In this document: piece by piece, positions 8,103-17,900 of the stretch
Numbering within the stretch: the first letter of the stretch is position 1
Layout: the number at the start of each line of letters is the position of its first letter
Assembly: GCA_002427465.1 (NCBI GenBank)
Contig: DIRC01000028.1
Location: 1-55,549 of the forward strand
Source: Clostridiales bacterium UBA5446
Lineage (GTDB): Bacteria; Bacillota; Clostridia; Oscillospirales; Oscillospiraceae
Reading direction: 5' to 3'
DNA length: 55,549 nt
Made by a program: the position numbers and the translations under genes
The notes under the pieces: generated by a model
Told to the model about the DNA's origin: nothing
The model's input: the letters and a program-made list of their open reading frames with translations, nothing else
The model's database searches: none

Positions 8103-10040
8103 ATGAAAAATGACATATCTCGCAGAAGTTTTCTGAAGGGAGCCGCCGCCGGCGCATTAGGCCTCGCTACCGTCGGCCTCGCCGGCTGCGGTAATTCGTC
8201 GGAGCCGGGAGGCAAGGCTGGCGACGGTCCTGCGGCCGACGGAACATTGCTTCCCTTCGAAAACACCGTAGCGTGGGATGCCGAATATGACGTTGTCGTA
8301 CTCGGTCTCGGCCTGGCGGGCGGGGCGGCCGCAATCGCAGCCGCCGACGAAGGGGCAAAGGTTCTGATTCTGGAGAAAGCGCCCAAAGGCGAAGACGGCG
8401 GCAACAGCAAATATGCCGGCCAGGGCGTTCTATATGTCAAACCCGAAAATCGGGACGCATCAATTAAGTATTTTCAAAATATCCGTGGGATGTACGCCAC
8501 ACCGGGCGACGACGTACTTACGGCATTCACCGATATGCTCACCACCAACATGGACTGGATAAAAGAGCACGGCGGAAATGCTATGCATTTTGCCGACGTA
8601 ATCGGTGAGTTTCCCGACATCCCCGGTTATGACCTGATGAGCTGCTGGTCTATTGACGGCACTATCTTCGATGGCAAGCTGTTTAACTTCGTTCGCAATT
8701 ATGCGCTTGAGAACGATGCCATCGACGTATGGTTTGAGGCTCCTGCTCAGACCTTTATCCAGGACCCTGCCACCGGGATTATCCATGGCGTCAAGGCTTC
8801 CGTAAACGGCCAGGAATATAATATCCGCGCCCTCAACGGCATCGTTCTCTGCACCGGCGGTTTTGAGGACAACATCCAGATGATCCAGGATTACCATCAG
8901 CTGCCTTACGCATATGCCAAGGGCGGTCTTTACAATACCGGCGACGGTATCAAGATGGCTATGGACATCGGCGCAGACCTCTGGCACATGAGCAATATTG
9001 CCGGGCCGGACCTCAATGCTGTCGATCCGGTCACAAAGCGTGCTGTAGGTTATGCCATGATGGGATATCATCCGCTCCTTTCAACTAATTTTACTTGCGG
9101 AACGGCAAGTATTATTGTCGGCGCGGACGGCACCCGTTTTGTGGACGAAGGCACGATTCCGGGGCACGGTTTCATCAACTTCCACGGCATGAAGCTGAGA
9201 ATGCCCGTTTCCCTGCCGGCCTATTGCGTGTTTGACAGCACCTGCATCGATAAAACCATCTATAAAATCTGGGATAATCAGGCCAAGATTGAAGACGGCA
9301 CCATTGTCATGGCGGACACTTTGGATGGGCTTGCGGCTAAATTGGGTCTGCCGGAGGGCAGTTTATCCGCCACTGTCACGCAGTATAACGAAATCTGCGC
9401 CAAAGGCGAAGATATTGCATTTCACAAGAAGACCGAATACCTTGTTCCCTTCAGCGGCTCCGGCCCTTATTATGCATTTGAAGTTTATCCTACTTACACC
9501 AATACACAGGGCGGCCCGCGGCGGAGCGCGCAGGGAGAAATCCTGAATGTTGAGGGCAAACCCATTCCTCACCTTTACAGCGCCGGCGAGTGCGGGTCAA
9601 TCTGGGGCGACATTTATCAAGGCGCCGGTAATCTCGGCGAATGCGTTTCTTTCGGACGTATATCCGGGGTCAATGCGGCTGCGGCAAAAACCGACAACCT
9701 GCGTGAGTCGGCAATGACCGGTACTCCCGTCGATTTCAATGCGGCTGCGGGAACTGATTACGCTGCTGCCGATAACGAGTTTATAGGAACCGGAGCCGGT
9801 ATCGGCGGTGACTTAACCGTCAAAATCACCGTGGATAACGGACAGATAACCGCTATTGAAGTATTGGAGCATAACGAAACCGAAGACATCGGCGGTACGG
9901 CGGTACCTAAGCTGGTAGATCAAGCTCTCGCCGCTCAGGGACCTGAGATTGACGGGGTAACAGGTGCAACCGTTACCACCAACGCATTTAAAGCCGCGCT
10001 GAGGGAAGCCATGACCAAGGCCGGAATATTGGAACAATAA
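8103..10040 (+). CDS. Exported FAD-dependent reductase with FMN-binding domain (fumarate/urocanate reductase-like)
   Basis: 645 residues. The N-terminus has a twin-arginine motif (SRRSFLKG) and then a lipobox-like LAGC (Cys29), so the folded flavoprotein is probably exported and possibly lipid-anchored. An FAD-binding Rossmann motif follows (VVVLGLGLAGGAAA, about 64-77) with the FAD_binding_2 fold. The C-terminal domain ends with DGVTGATVTT, the site where ApbE-type enzymes attach FMN covalently to Thr. The fumarate reductase catalytic histidine region is replaced by TNTQGGPRRSAQGE, so the acceptor is probably not fumarate; other unsaturated carbonyl or steroid-like acceptors are possible. 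GGGAGAG before ATG 8103 sets the start. Controlled by the divergent LysR gene. Confidence 0.88.
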   Translation: MKNDISRRSFLKGAAAGALGLATVGLAGCGNSSEPGGKAGDGPAADGTLLPFENTVAWDAEYDVVVLGLGLAGGAAAIAAADEGAKVLILEKAPKGEDGGNSKYAGQGVLYVKPENRDASIKYFQNIRGMYATPGDDVLTAFTDMLTTNMDWIKEHGGNAMHFADVIGEFPDIPGYDLMSCWSIDGTIFDGKLFNFVRNYALENDAIDVWFEAPAQTFIQDPATGIIHGVKASVNGQEYNIRALNGIVLCTGGFEDNIQMIQDYHQLPYAYAKGGLYNTGDGIKMAMDIGADLWHMSNIAGPDLNAVDPVTKRAVGYAMMGYHPLLSTNFTCGTASIIVGADGTRFVDEGTIPGHGFINFHGMKLRMPVSLPAYCVFDSTCIDKTIYKIWDNQAKIEDGTIVMADTLDGLAAKLGLPEGSLSATVTQYNEICAKGEDIAFHKKTEYLVPFSGSGPYYAFEVYPTYTNTQGGPRRSAQGEILNVEGKPIPHLYSAGECGSIWGDIYQGAGNLGECVSFGRISGVNAAAAKTDNLRESAMTGTPVDFNAAAGTDYAAADNEFIGTGAGIGGDLTVKITVDNGQITAIEVLEHNETEDIGGTAVPKLVDQALAAQGPEIDGVTGATVTTNAFKAALREAMTKAGILEQ

Positions 10041-10417
10041 AGGGGATATGCGGCTGAATACCGCTCGCTGTTTGTCCTTTGTTTTCGTCGGAAGTCCTTT
10101 GAAAAGGCCATGGGATATAAAAGGCTCCATCGAAAAAAAGGCGCAACATTTTCCCGAAGACGCATAATAGTCCCGGCCGGATATGGCGCGGACCGATGAA
10201 CATTGGCGAGGATACACAGGATATTCTCTCCGAGCCGGGATACTCCAAAGAGAAGCAGGCGGGCAGTCCGAAAAAGGGGCTGCCCGCCTCATTGCGATAT
10301 ATCGCGCATTTTAAAAAAGCATGGAACATACGGGATATCTGATGTCAGTCATTATACCATCGGGAGCCGCGGCGGAACGCCTGATTCCGATTGAATAGGG
10401 ATTGATATTTTTTCGAC
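10041..10417. other. Intergenic interval with one strong hairpin
   Basis: No gene seen. Bases 10257-10289 form AGGCGGGCAG / CTGCCCGCCT with a 13-nt loop. It lacks a T tract, so it is a weak terminator candidate for the reductase transcript. The rest holds nothing recognisable. Confidence 0.5.
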
Positions 10418-10446
10418 TTGATTTTTACGGATATATAAGTTATAAT
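10418..10446 (+). promoter_or_regulatory. Sigma-A type promoter
   Basis: TTGATT, 17-bp spacer, TATAAT. It is followed by about 250 nt of untranslated leader before the gene at 10703. Confidence 0.75.
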
Positions 10447-10452
10447 GTATTC

Positions 10453-10675
10453 AAAAGAACCATCATAGCAAATGGAATCTATGAAAGGCTTTTATTTCTT
10501 ACGACAGTTTTGTGGTAACAAATGAAAAGCCTTTTTTATTTTTATATTCCGGCCCTTTCGGCGCCGGAAATTTAAGTTCGGATTTGTTGAATATGAAAAG
10601 AACCGTCTGACATGAAACAGAAGGGCTTTTGTATTTCTGCCGTGTGGCATGGATATGGAAAGCCCTTCTTTTTTT
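10453..10675 (+). promoter_or_regulatory. Leader RNA with two tandem terminator-like modules
   Basis: Two similar modules follow each other. Each begins with AAAAGAACC (10453 and 10596), then after 17-21 nt a hairpin whose 5' arm reads GAAAGGCTTTT or GAAGGGCTTTT, and ends in a T tract. Hairpin 1 spans 10484-10534 (AAAGGCTTTT / AAAAGCCTTT) with a long inner stem including TTAC/GTAA; T6 follows. Hairpin 2 spans 10619-10669 (AGAAGGGCTTT / AAAGCCCTTCT) with inner hairpin TGCC-GTGT-GGCA; T7 follows. Both would stop transcription before the gene at 10703 unless relieved, which is the layout of a tandem attenuator. I do not recognise a known riboswitch class. Confidence 0.6.
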
Positions 10676-10702
10676 ACTATTAACGAAAGGGAGTCTGTTG
10701 AT

Positions 10703-11488
10703 ATGGATATAATTAATAAAACTGTGCGGCATAAGACTTTCGGAGAGGGGGAAATCTGTGACTTCAGGGATAACATAATTTCCGTCCGCTTCGGCGCGGC
10801 ACAGAAGAAATTTATTTTTCCGGATGCTTTCAGGGATCATCTCATCCTGACGGAAAAGAAGAGCAAGCAATACGTAGACGGCATATTGGCCAGAATTGAT
10901 AGGGACAAACAGTTCAAAAGGGAAAAGAATAAGCAGGAAGCAGAAAAGAAACGCTTTCTCAGAACGCTTCCGCTGAACGCGAAGTCTCAGGCCGCCTTTG
11001 GCTTTATAGACAACGATATGCAAAGCGTGAAGAAGGACTGGCGCCTCAATTCGGGGTATTACCGGTCGGGAAGCAGCCGGGGGCAGCCCAGAACCCCCGC
11101 AAGACTCTATCCGAATTCGGCGTGCCTTCTGACATGCCTCGGGGAAAAGGAGCCGGAAGAAAACCGGTACATTTGGGGCGTGTTCATGGTAAGGGACGAC
11201 TTTAACGGTCCCGAATGCATGGACGGCGTGATCGAGGCTCACGACACATACCGGATATTGCTGAAGGAGGAGGAGAAAAAGGACTTTCTCTTCTGGAAGT
11301 ATTTCGGCCGGGAGCCTGAGGGCCGGAAGACAAAGTGGGGCTCAATCGAGTTTCGGTATTTTGCCAACACAACAATGGCGCGTATCCTGGACGATATCCA
11401 GATGAACAGAAAAGGCGCGGAGAAGAAGCACTGCGGAGAATTTCTGGAATATTTCTGCGAACTGAATAAAATCGATAAAATCAAATGA
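10703..11488 (+). CDS. Conserved hypothetical with N-terminal Tudor/SH3-like motif
   Basis: 261 residues starting MDIINKTVRHKTFGEGEICDF, with AAAGGGAG about 9 bases upstream. The V-x-H-x-x-F-G-x-G-x-I pattern (residues 8-18), followed by ISVRFGAAQKKFIFPDAF, is the small SH3/Tudor-like fold seen at the end of PcrA/UvrD helicases and at the start of many uncharacterised clostridial proteins. A Lys/Glu-rich helical linker (about 55-90) leads to a C-terminal domain with WGVFMVRDDFNGPE. No membrane segment. Function unknown; nucleic-acid or polymerase contact is an inference from the Tudor-like motif. Expression is likely controlled by the tandem hairpin leader. Confidence 0.75.
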   Translation: MDIINKTVRHKTFGEGEICDFRDNIISVRFGAAQKKFIFPDAFRDHLILTEKKSKQYVDGILARIDRDKQFKREKNKQEAEKKRFLRTLPLNAKSQAAFGFIDNDMQSVKKDWRLNSGYYRSGSSRGQPRTPARLYPNSACLLTCLGEKEPEENRYIWGVFMVRDDFNGPECMDGVIEAHDTYRILLKEEEKKDFLFWKYFGREPEGRKTKWGSIEFRYFANTTMARILDDIQMNRKGAEKKHCGEFLEYFCELNKIDKIK

Positions 11489-11546
11489 CCCGGCGGCTGT
11501 CGTAAGGCCGGATCGGAGACACGTGAAGAACGATGGGAGGAACATC

Positions 11547-12134
11547 ATGTTTGTATTAAAAGCTCAGCGGCGGGGCGCCGGCGCTAAGGCAAAGCAGCTC
11601 AGGCGGGCGGGGATGATTCCGGGGTGCCTGTACGGCGCCGGGATCGAGGAGTCCATGCCGCTTCAAATGACCCAGAGTGAAGTAAAAAGACTGCTGAAGG
11701 AGAAGGCCAAGGGCGGCCGGGTGACCTTGGACGTGGAAGGGGAAAAGAGCACCGCGCTCCTGCGGGAAATCAGTTGCCATCCTGTGAGCTGTCAGGTTGA
11801 GCACCTCAGCTTCCAAAAGTCGAACGACGACGACACGGTCACCAGCACGGCCCAGATTATTCTGCTAAACAAGGAGAAGATCCCGGGATATATTCAGCAA
11901 GTTCTCTTTGACGTCCAGTATAAGACCCTGGCCTCCAACATGGTGGAGAAAATCGAGATCGATCTAGAGGGCATGAGTACCGGCGACAGCATTAAGGTCT
12001 GCGACCTGGACATTGCGAAGAACGACGACATCGAAATCTTGACGGATCTCGACAGCCTGGTGGTGTCGATCATCGAAAACAGAAAGGGCGGAGGCCCTGC
12101 GGAGACCGAGGACGAGACCGGAGCCGAACAGTAA
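11547..12134 (+). CDS. rplY: 50S ribosomal protein L25 / general stress protein Ctc
   Basis: 195 residues. The N-terminal 5S-rRNA-binding L25 domain (about 1-90) includes the KQLRRAGMIPGCLYG segment. The C-terminal TL5-type beta domain (about 95-185) includes VEKIEIDLEGMSTGDSIKV. An acidic tail (AETEDETGAEQ) closes the protein. The long Ctc form is usual in Firmicutes; it binds 5S rRNA and is linked to stress translation. GGGAGG lies 8 bases before ATG 11547, preferred to the upstream in-frame GTG. A long terminator follows at once. Confidence 0.93.
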   Translation: MFVLKAQRRGAGAKAKQLRRAGMIPGCLYGAGIEESMPLQMTQSEVKRLLKEKAKGGRVTLDVEGEKSTALLREISCHPVSCQVEHLSFQKSNDDDTVTSTAQIILLNKEKIPGYIQQVLFDVQYKTLASNMVEKIEIDLEGMSTGDSIKVCDLDIAKNDDIEILTDLDSLVVSIIENRKGGGPAETEDETGAEQ

Positions 12135-12148
12135 GTTTGGAAGCTCCC

Positions 12149-12195
12149 AAATCCCCGGATGCCCTGGCAAAAGTCAGGGCGTCCGGGGATTTTAA
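12149..12195 (+). terminator. Rho-independent terminator of L25
   Basis: 18-bp stem AAATCCCCGGATGCCCTG / CAGGGCGTCCGGGGATTT (one T-G wobble) and an 8-nt loop, then TTTAATTT. Confidence 0.9.
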
Positions 12196-12240
12196 TTTAG
12201 TTTCGCCGCAAATTTCGGGTGGGCGGCAGCGTGGTTTTGT

Positions 12241-12271
12241 GGTAGAATCAGCGCATCGCGCTGATTCTACC
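12241..12271. repeat. Perfect 14-bp inverted repeat in the tex leader
   Basis: GGTAGAATCAGCGC - ATC - GCGCTGATTCTACC, followed by TTGATTTT. It lies between the L25 terminator and tex. It may be a second terminator, a processing site or part of the tex 5' leader. Confidence 0.6.
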
Positions 12272-12418
12272 TTGATTTTAAACCGTTTCACTCCCGGTTT
12301 TGCCGGAACAGCGAAACATGGCAAATTCTTTCGCACCTGCTTTGCGGATGTGGCAGAATAGCCGCGAAACCGTGATTCGTTTCCGGTCTTGTCACCGGAC
12401 GTTGGATAAGGAGAATAT

Positions 12419-14569
12419 ATGGAAAGCATAATCGGTATCCTCGCGGAGGAATTAAATCAAAGCCAGACGCATGTGAAAAACGTGGTGGATCTCCTTGACG
12501 AGGGGAATACGATCCCGTTTATCGCCCGTTACCGCAAGGAAATGCACGGCGCCATGGACGACACGGCCCTTCGCCTTCTGTCGGAAAGGCTGATTTATCT
12601 GAGAAACCTTGAGGCGCGCAGGGAGGAGGTCAGAAGGGCGATCGCCGGCCAGGACAAGCTCACGGACGCCCTCTCCGCCCAGATCGCCGCGGCGTGCACA
12701 CTGGCGGAGGTGGAGGACCTCTACCGGCCATATAAGCAGAAGCGCCGCACCCGTGCCACCATGGCCAGGGAAAAGGGGCTGGAGCCTCTGGCACTGGCGC
12801 TGCTTGGTCAGGACAGGGCGCTGCCGGAGCCGGCTGTCCTGGCGGAAGGGTATCTGGACGCGGAAAAAGGCGTTGCAACCGTTGAAGACGCCCTGGCTGG
12901 GGCGTCGGATATTATTGCCGAGACTGTTTCCGACAGCGCGGAGCTCCGGCGCAGCCTTCGGGCCCTGATGATGAAAGGGGGCGTTCTCCGCTCCGCCGCG
13001 GCAAAAGAGGAAGATTCGGTATACAGCCTTTATTATGCCTTCGAGCAGCCTCTCCCGCGGGTTCAGGGACATCAGGTTCTGGCTGTCAATCGGGGGGAAA
13101 AGGAGGGCTGGCTCAAGGTATCCGTGGCGGCGGACCGGGATGCGGCCCTGGCGGCGGTTTGGCGGGGAACGGTAAAGCCCGGTTCCCGCGCTTCGGACTT
13201 TGTCCGGGCCGCGGCGGAGGACGGGTACGACCGGCTGCTGTTTCCCTCCCTGGAGCGGGAGGTGCGCGGGGTGCTGACCGAGACTGCGTCCGAGGGCGCG
13301 ATACGGAATTTTGCCCTTAATCTGAAGCCGCTGCTGATGCAGCCGCCGGTGAAGGGGCGCGTTACGATGGGGCTGGACCCGGGATACCGGAACGGCTGCA
13401 AGGTGGCCGTGGTGGACGGTACGGGAAAGGTGCTGGATACCGCGGTGGTCTATCCCACCCAGGGAGACCGCCGGAAGGACGAGGCGATCACGGTTCTGGC
13501 GGGGCTGATCAGCCGGTACGGTGTGGCGCATATCGCCATCGGAAACGGCACCGCGTCGCGGGAAACGGAGCAGATGGTCAGCCGGATGATCACACACACG
13601 CCGGGGGTGAGCTACATGATCGTCAACGAGGCGGGCGCTTCGGTATACTCCGCGTCAAAGCTGGCGGCGGAGGAATTTCCCCAATTCGACGTCAACCTTC
13701 GCTCGGCGGTCTCTATCGCCCGGAGAATGCAGGACCCGCTGGCGGAGCTGGTGAAAATTGACCCCAAGGCCATCGGTGTCGGTCAATATCAGCACGATAT
13801 GCCACAGAAGAAGCTGGACGAGGCCCTTTCCGGCGTGGTGGAGGACTGTGTCAACGCCGTGGGCGTGGATGTGAACACCGCCTCGCCGTCCCTTCTTCAG
13901 CGGGTCTCCGGGCTTAACGGCACGACGGCGAAAAATATCGCCGCATACCGGGAGGAAAACGGCGCGTTTACCGCCCGCCGGCAGCTTTTGAAGGTGCCGA
14001 AGCTGGGGCCAAAGGCTTACGAGCAGTGCGCGGGCTTTCTGCGGGTGCCGGAAAGCCGGAATGTGCTGGATAATACAGGGGTGCATCCCGAAAGCTATGA
14101 CGCGGCGGAAAAGCTGCTCTCTCTTTGCGGGTGTACGCTGGCCGACGTAGGCGGCGGGCTGGCAGAGTTGCCGGAGCGGGTGAAGGCTTACGGCGAGGAG
14201 AAGGCCGCCCAGGCCTGCGCGGCCGGCGTCCCAACCATCAGGGATATTGTCCGGGAGCTTTTAAAGCCCGGGCGCGATCCAAGGGACGAGCTTCCCCAGC
14301 CAATTTTACGCACCGACGTGATGGAGATGAAGGATCTTGCCGCCGGCATGGAGCTGACCGGCACGGTGCGCAACGTCATCGACTTCGGCGCATTTGTGGA
14401 CATCGGCGTCCATCAGGACGGGCTTGTGCATATTTCGGAGATTGCGGACCGGTTTATCCGGCACCCGTCGGAAATCGTGTCGGTGGGCGATGTGGTGAAG
14501 GTGGTTGTTTTGGCGGTGGATGTGGGGAAAAAACGCATTTCCCTGTCCATGAAGCAGGCCAAGCCGTAA
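12419..14569 (+). CDS. tex: Tex-like RNA-binding transcription accessory protein
   Basis: 716 residues with the full Tex architecture: N-terminal helical region with FIARYRKEMHGAMDD (about 30-45), a YqgF/RNase H-like domain starting at GLDPGYRNGCKVAVVDG (about 320), helix-hairpin-helix elements (about 480-560: VDVNTASPSLLQRVSGL), and a C-terminal S1 RNA-binding domain (about 640-716: GTVRNVIDFGAFVDIGVHQDGLVHIS). Tex binds RNA and affects transcription and transcription-coupled processes. AAGGAG five bases before the ATG supports the start. It is monocistronic between L25 and the leftward surface-protein cluster. Confidence 0.95.
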   Translation: MESIIGILAEELNQSQTHVKNVVDLLDEGNTIPFIARYRKEMHGAMDDTALRLLSERLIYLRNLEARREEVRRAIAGQDKLTDALSAQIAAACTLAEVEDLYRPYKQKRRTRATMAREKGLEPLALALLGQDRALPEPAVLAEGYLDAEKGVATVEDALAGASDIIAETVSDSAELRRSLRALMMKGGVLRSAAAKEEDSVYSLYYAFEQPLPRVQGHQVLAVNRGEKEGWLKVSVAADRDAALAAVWRGTVKPGSRASDFVRAAAEDGYDRLLFPSLEREVRGVLTETASEGAIRNFALNLKPLLMQPPVKGRVTMGLDPGYRNGCKVAVVDGTGKVLDTAVVYPTQGDRRKDEAITVLAGLISRYGVAHIAIGNGTASRETEQMVSRMITHTPGVSYMIVNEAGASVYSASKLAAEEFPQFDVNLRSAVSIARRMQDPLAELVKIDPKAIGVGQYQHDMPQKKLDEALSGVVEDCVNAVGVDVNTASPSLLQRVSGLNGTTAKNIAAYREENGAFTARRQLLKVPKLGPKAYEQCAGFLRVPESRNVLDNTGVHPESYDAAEKLLSLCGCTLADVGGGLAELPERVKAYGEEKAAQACAAGVPTIRDIVRELLKPGRDPRDELPQPILRTDVMEMKDLAAGMELTGTVRNVIDFGAFVDIGVHQDGLVHISEIADRFIRHPSEIVSVGDVVKVVVLAVDVGKKRISLSMKQAKP

Positions 14570-14972
14570 GTTCGCCAGGGCCGGCAGCCATTTCCAGAGA
14601 ATTTTAAAATCCGGTGCGAGCGGTCTGGCATAAAGAAGTATGTATGGCGGCGCAGAGAAATTTGCGTCGCTGTACGTTTTATGTGTTTAACAGCATATCG
14701 CGCACTTTTTGTGTCTTGCCGTTTCCGCAGCAGATATCCCGATGTCCTGCTTCTGTGACCAAAACCGACAGATATGCAAAGAGCCGCTCTCAATATATTG
14801 AGGGCGGCTCCACTTTCGGTTTTTGGCAGCCAGACGATCATAGCGTTCTATAGACGTTTTAGACGCTCGGCTTTGCGTCCCTGCCTTTCGGCAGGTTTGC
14901 CACTAACTATTAATTTTTGCCCTTGGGTTTCCTTATCCTGCTATTTCTGCGGGATTTTCGGCGCCCAGCCTG
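14570..14972. other. Intergenic interval between convergent tex and SLH gene
   Basis: No gene seen. Bases 14781-14810 form a long hairpin (GAGCCGC-T-CTCAAT / ATTGAG-G-GCGGCTC) followed by TTTCGGTTTTT, a good rightward terminator candidate for tex. A smaller repeat GGCGCAGA...TTGCGTC lies near 14650. The remainder shows nothing recognisable. Confidence 0.6.
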
Positions 14973-17900
14973 CTACTTTGCGATGTCCTCGATGAAGCGT
15001 TGGAGGATGGCCGCCGCCTGGCAGCGCTCAGCGTTGCGGGCGGGCGAAAGCTTCGTGCCGTCGCCTTGGATCAGACCTGCGGCGTTGGCCCAGGACATGG
15101 ACTCCGTTGCCCAGCCGGAGACCGTGTCAGCGTCGGCAAAGCCGGAGAGGTCGGCTCCAGCGGTCACATCATAGCCCTTGAGCTTTGCGTAATTCATCAG
15201 GATAACCGCCAGCTGCTCGCGCGTGATGGCGTCCTCGGGACCAAATCGCCCGTCGCCGTATCCCCTCACAATCTTGTTCTCGGCCGCCCAGGCAACCGCC
15301 TCACCGTACCATGTCCCCGCCGCGACATCGGCAAAAGGATTGGAGGCAAGTGTGTCGGGTGTGTTTTCGAGGCGGTGGAGGATGGTGACGATCATGCCCC
15401 GGGTCATGGCGCCGCGGGGATTGAACAGCATCGGATTTTTGCTGACGCCTACCATCAGGCCCGACTCATATGCCCACATCACATTGCCTGCGAACCAGTC
15501 GTCCGCCGTGACGTCATCAAAAGAAATATGAGCGCCGGAGTTTGTCTTATCGGTAACCGTCACGGTCAAAACCGGGTCGGCTCCGCCGCTCATGTCAAAG
15601 GTGATTTGGTGTTCACCCTTCGCGAGCGCGGCAAGATATGACTTTTTGAGGGTGACCGTGCTGCCGCTGACGGTGTAATCGGCCCCATTGACAAGCGCCT
15701 TGTCGTTCAGCAGAATTCCGGACAGAGTGTAGCTGCCGCTTGACAGCGTGACCGGGATATCAGCATGATCGGAGGCTGCGGGGCTCAGATCGAAGGAGGC
15801 GGCTTTTGGCGTAATGGAGGCATTTACGGTTGCGCCGCCCGGACTTCCGCCGCCGATGTAGCTCCATGTGGCGGTGACGGTAAGATTCTGCGTGACGCTC
15901 ATAAAGTCCTTATCCCAGCCGGTAAGGGTATAGCCGCTGCGGGTAACGGCGGGCGCGGCTGCGGCGCCGCTACTTGGAACTATCTGGGTCAGCGCGCCTC
16001 CGCCTGTGCGCGTGCCGCCGTTCAGATTAAAGGTGACGGTGTAGCCGATATAGGGGGCGCTCGGCTCCGAAACCCTGCTGTCGGCGTAGCCGCCGCCGGA
16101 AGAAGCCAGCGCCTTCACCGTAAAGGTATAGCTGCCCGCGCCATTCGCCAGAAGATTGTCTTTTATATCCTCGGTAGAAGTGTTCGGAGGGTTGACATGG
16201 GTTTCCATACCGAGCTTCACGCCATCTTTGTAGTATTCCACCTTGTACTGATTGGCGTCTGGCACGGCGCTCCAAGCCGCCTTGAGTTCTCCCGCGGAAG
16301 AGGTATCCCACTCAAGGCCGGTGGGCTTGCCGAGCTGTATGGTGTTCAGCCAAACAATGTTCTCCCCGTTTCTGTACTCCCAGTATCCTTCCTTACTGCT
16401 GGTGTCTTCGACGTCGTCGGCTGTCTTGACGCCCTGCACATCAGGTCCAACCTTGATATAGGGTTGGGCGCCGGAGCCTGTCGGGCTGAAGTCCAGTACG
16501 CCGTCAATGGTGACAGTGCCGGCGTTTTGGACATTGACGCCGCTGCCCTGCGTCGTCACATTCCTGCCGACTGTGACCGTGCTTCCGTTGGAATAAACGG
16601 CTGTGACAATTTGGATTTCAGTGGCCCGATTGGCCGTCACATGGCCGCCGACTGTGACGGTGGCGCAGCCGCCCGCACTGACTGCCTCGACTTCGCCCGA
16701 AGCGCCCTGACCGGTTACGGTGACGTCACCGTCTACGGTTACCTTGGGGTTACCAGAGCCGCTGGTATATACGCCAAACTGTCCTGCAATCACATTGCCG
16801 CTGATGTGGATTTCGCTTCCCCCCTCGGCCTTCACGCCGTATCGGGAAGCCTCTACGTTGAGCTTGCCGGTGCCGGAGCAGCTCACTTTTCCGCCGTTGC
16901 TCGCCGTCAGTCCGGCGGAACCGGCTGTGGCGCTTGTGACATTCAGCGTAAAGCTTCCAACGTCGAAGGTGACGGCCCTGCCGTCAATGACAATGCCCTT
17001 GTCGTAGTCAATGTTTTTCAAAAGGCGGATGGTCTTTGTGCCCTCGGCCGGCACGGCGGCCAGCGCGTCCTCCAAGGTTGTATACGGTGTGTCGTCCATT
17101 TCGCAGACCGCAGCCGATGGGTTCCTGACCCAAATTACGCCTTCGGGGCCGCCGGTGCTGTATTTGAAGTAGCCGGGATTCGCGGGGTCGGTGGCGCCTG
17201 CCGACTTGGCAAAGTCCGTAGACGCAATCCGTGCATAGATAGCGGGACTGGGGGTTGCGCCGGAGCCATTGATCTCTCCGTCCACGGTAATGCTTCCGTT
17301 GCCAGAAATAATGACCGCGCCGTTGTTGTAGCTTGAAAGGTCCCCCTTGATATAAATATTGGCGTTGGTGTCCTCCGCCATGGCGCCCACATGGCCGCCG
17401 CTCACATCCTTCTCTATGGTAATGCTGCCGCCGTAGCTGTGTACACCGTAGCCCTGAGCGCTTGTCACGTTGCCTTTCACCAAAACCGCAGCCTGGCCCG
17501 CGCTGTACACGGCGCCCTTGATCTGCCCGCTGTTTGAGACGTCTCCGTTTACCGTGACCTCGGTGTAAATGTTCTCGGCTTTTACGCCATGGGCCGCGCC
17601 GGCAGCGTCTTCAAGCACCGTCACCTTGGAGCCGGCGATGGCGTATACGCCCATGCCGGAGGCTGTGCCGGACGTATCCGTATCGGCAGCGGCGGCATTT
17701 GTCACCGTGACCGTGCTTTTGTTTGCCCATACGCCGCAGAGCTTGCCTCTGACATTCAATTCCCCAGTGTCGCCGATGCCGGTAAGCGTCACGGTTCCAT
17801 CGGTCAGCTTGAGCCCTTCATTGGCGGTTGTATCAATTGTGAGTATATGGCCGTTTAAGTCAAGGGTGATCTGTTTCCCATCGATGATAACGCCTTGAAC

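Noticed and set aside
10257..10289. Hairpin after the flavoprotein reductase as a definite terminator
   Set aside because: Stem is strong but there is no T tract on either strand and it lies more than 200 bases after the stop; kept only as a structural note.
12452..13597. 381-codon minus-strand open frame opposite tex
   Set aside because: Low-complexity Arg/Pro/His-rich composition, no start signals, and tex is unambiguous on the other strand.
15765..17336. 523-codon open frame on the plus strand, antisense to the SLH gene
   Set aside because: It mirrors the repetitive, GC-rich SLH gene in another frame, has no ribosome site and no recognisable domains; the minus-strand protein has signal peptide, repeats and SLH domains.
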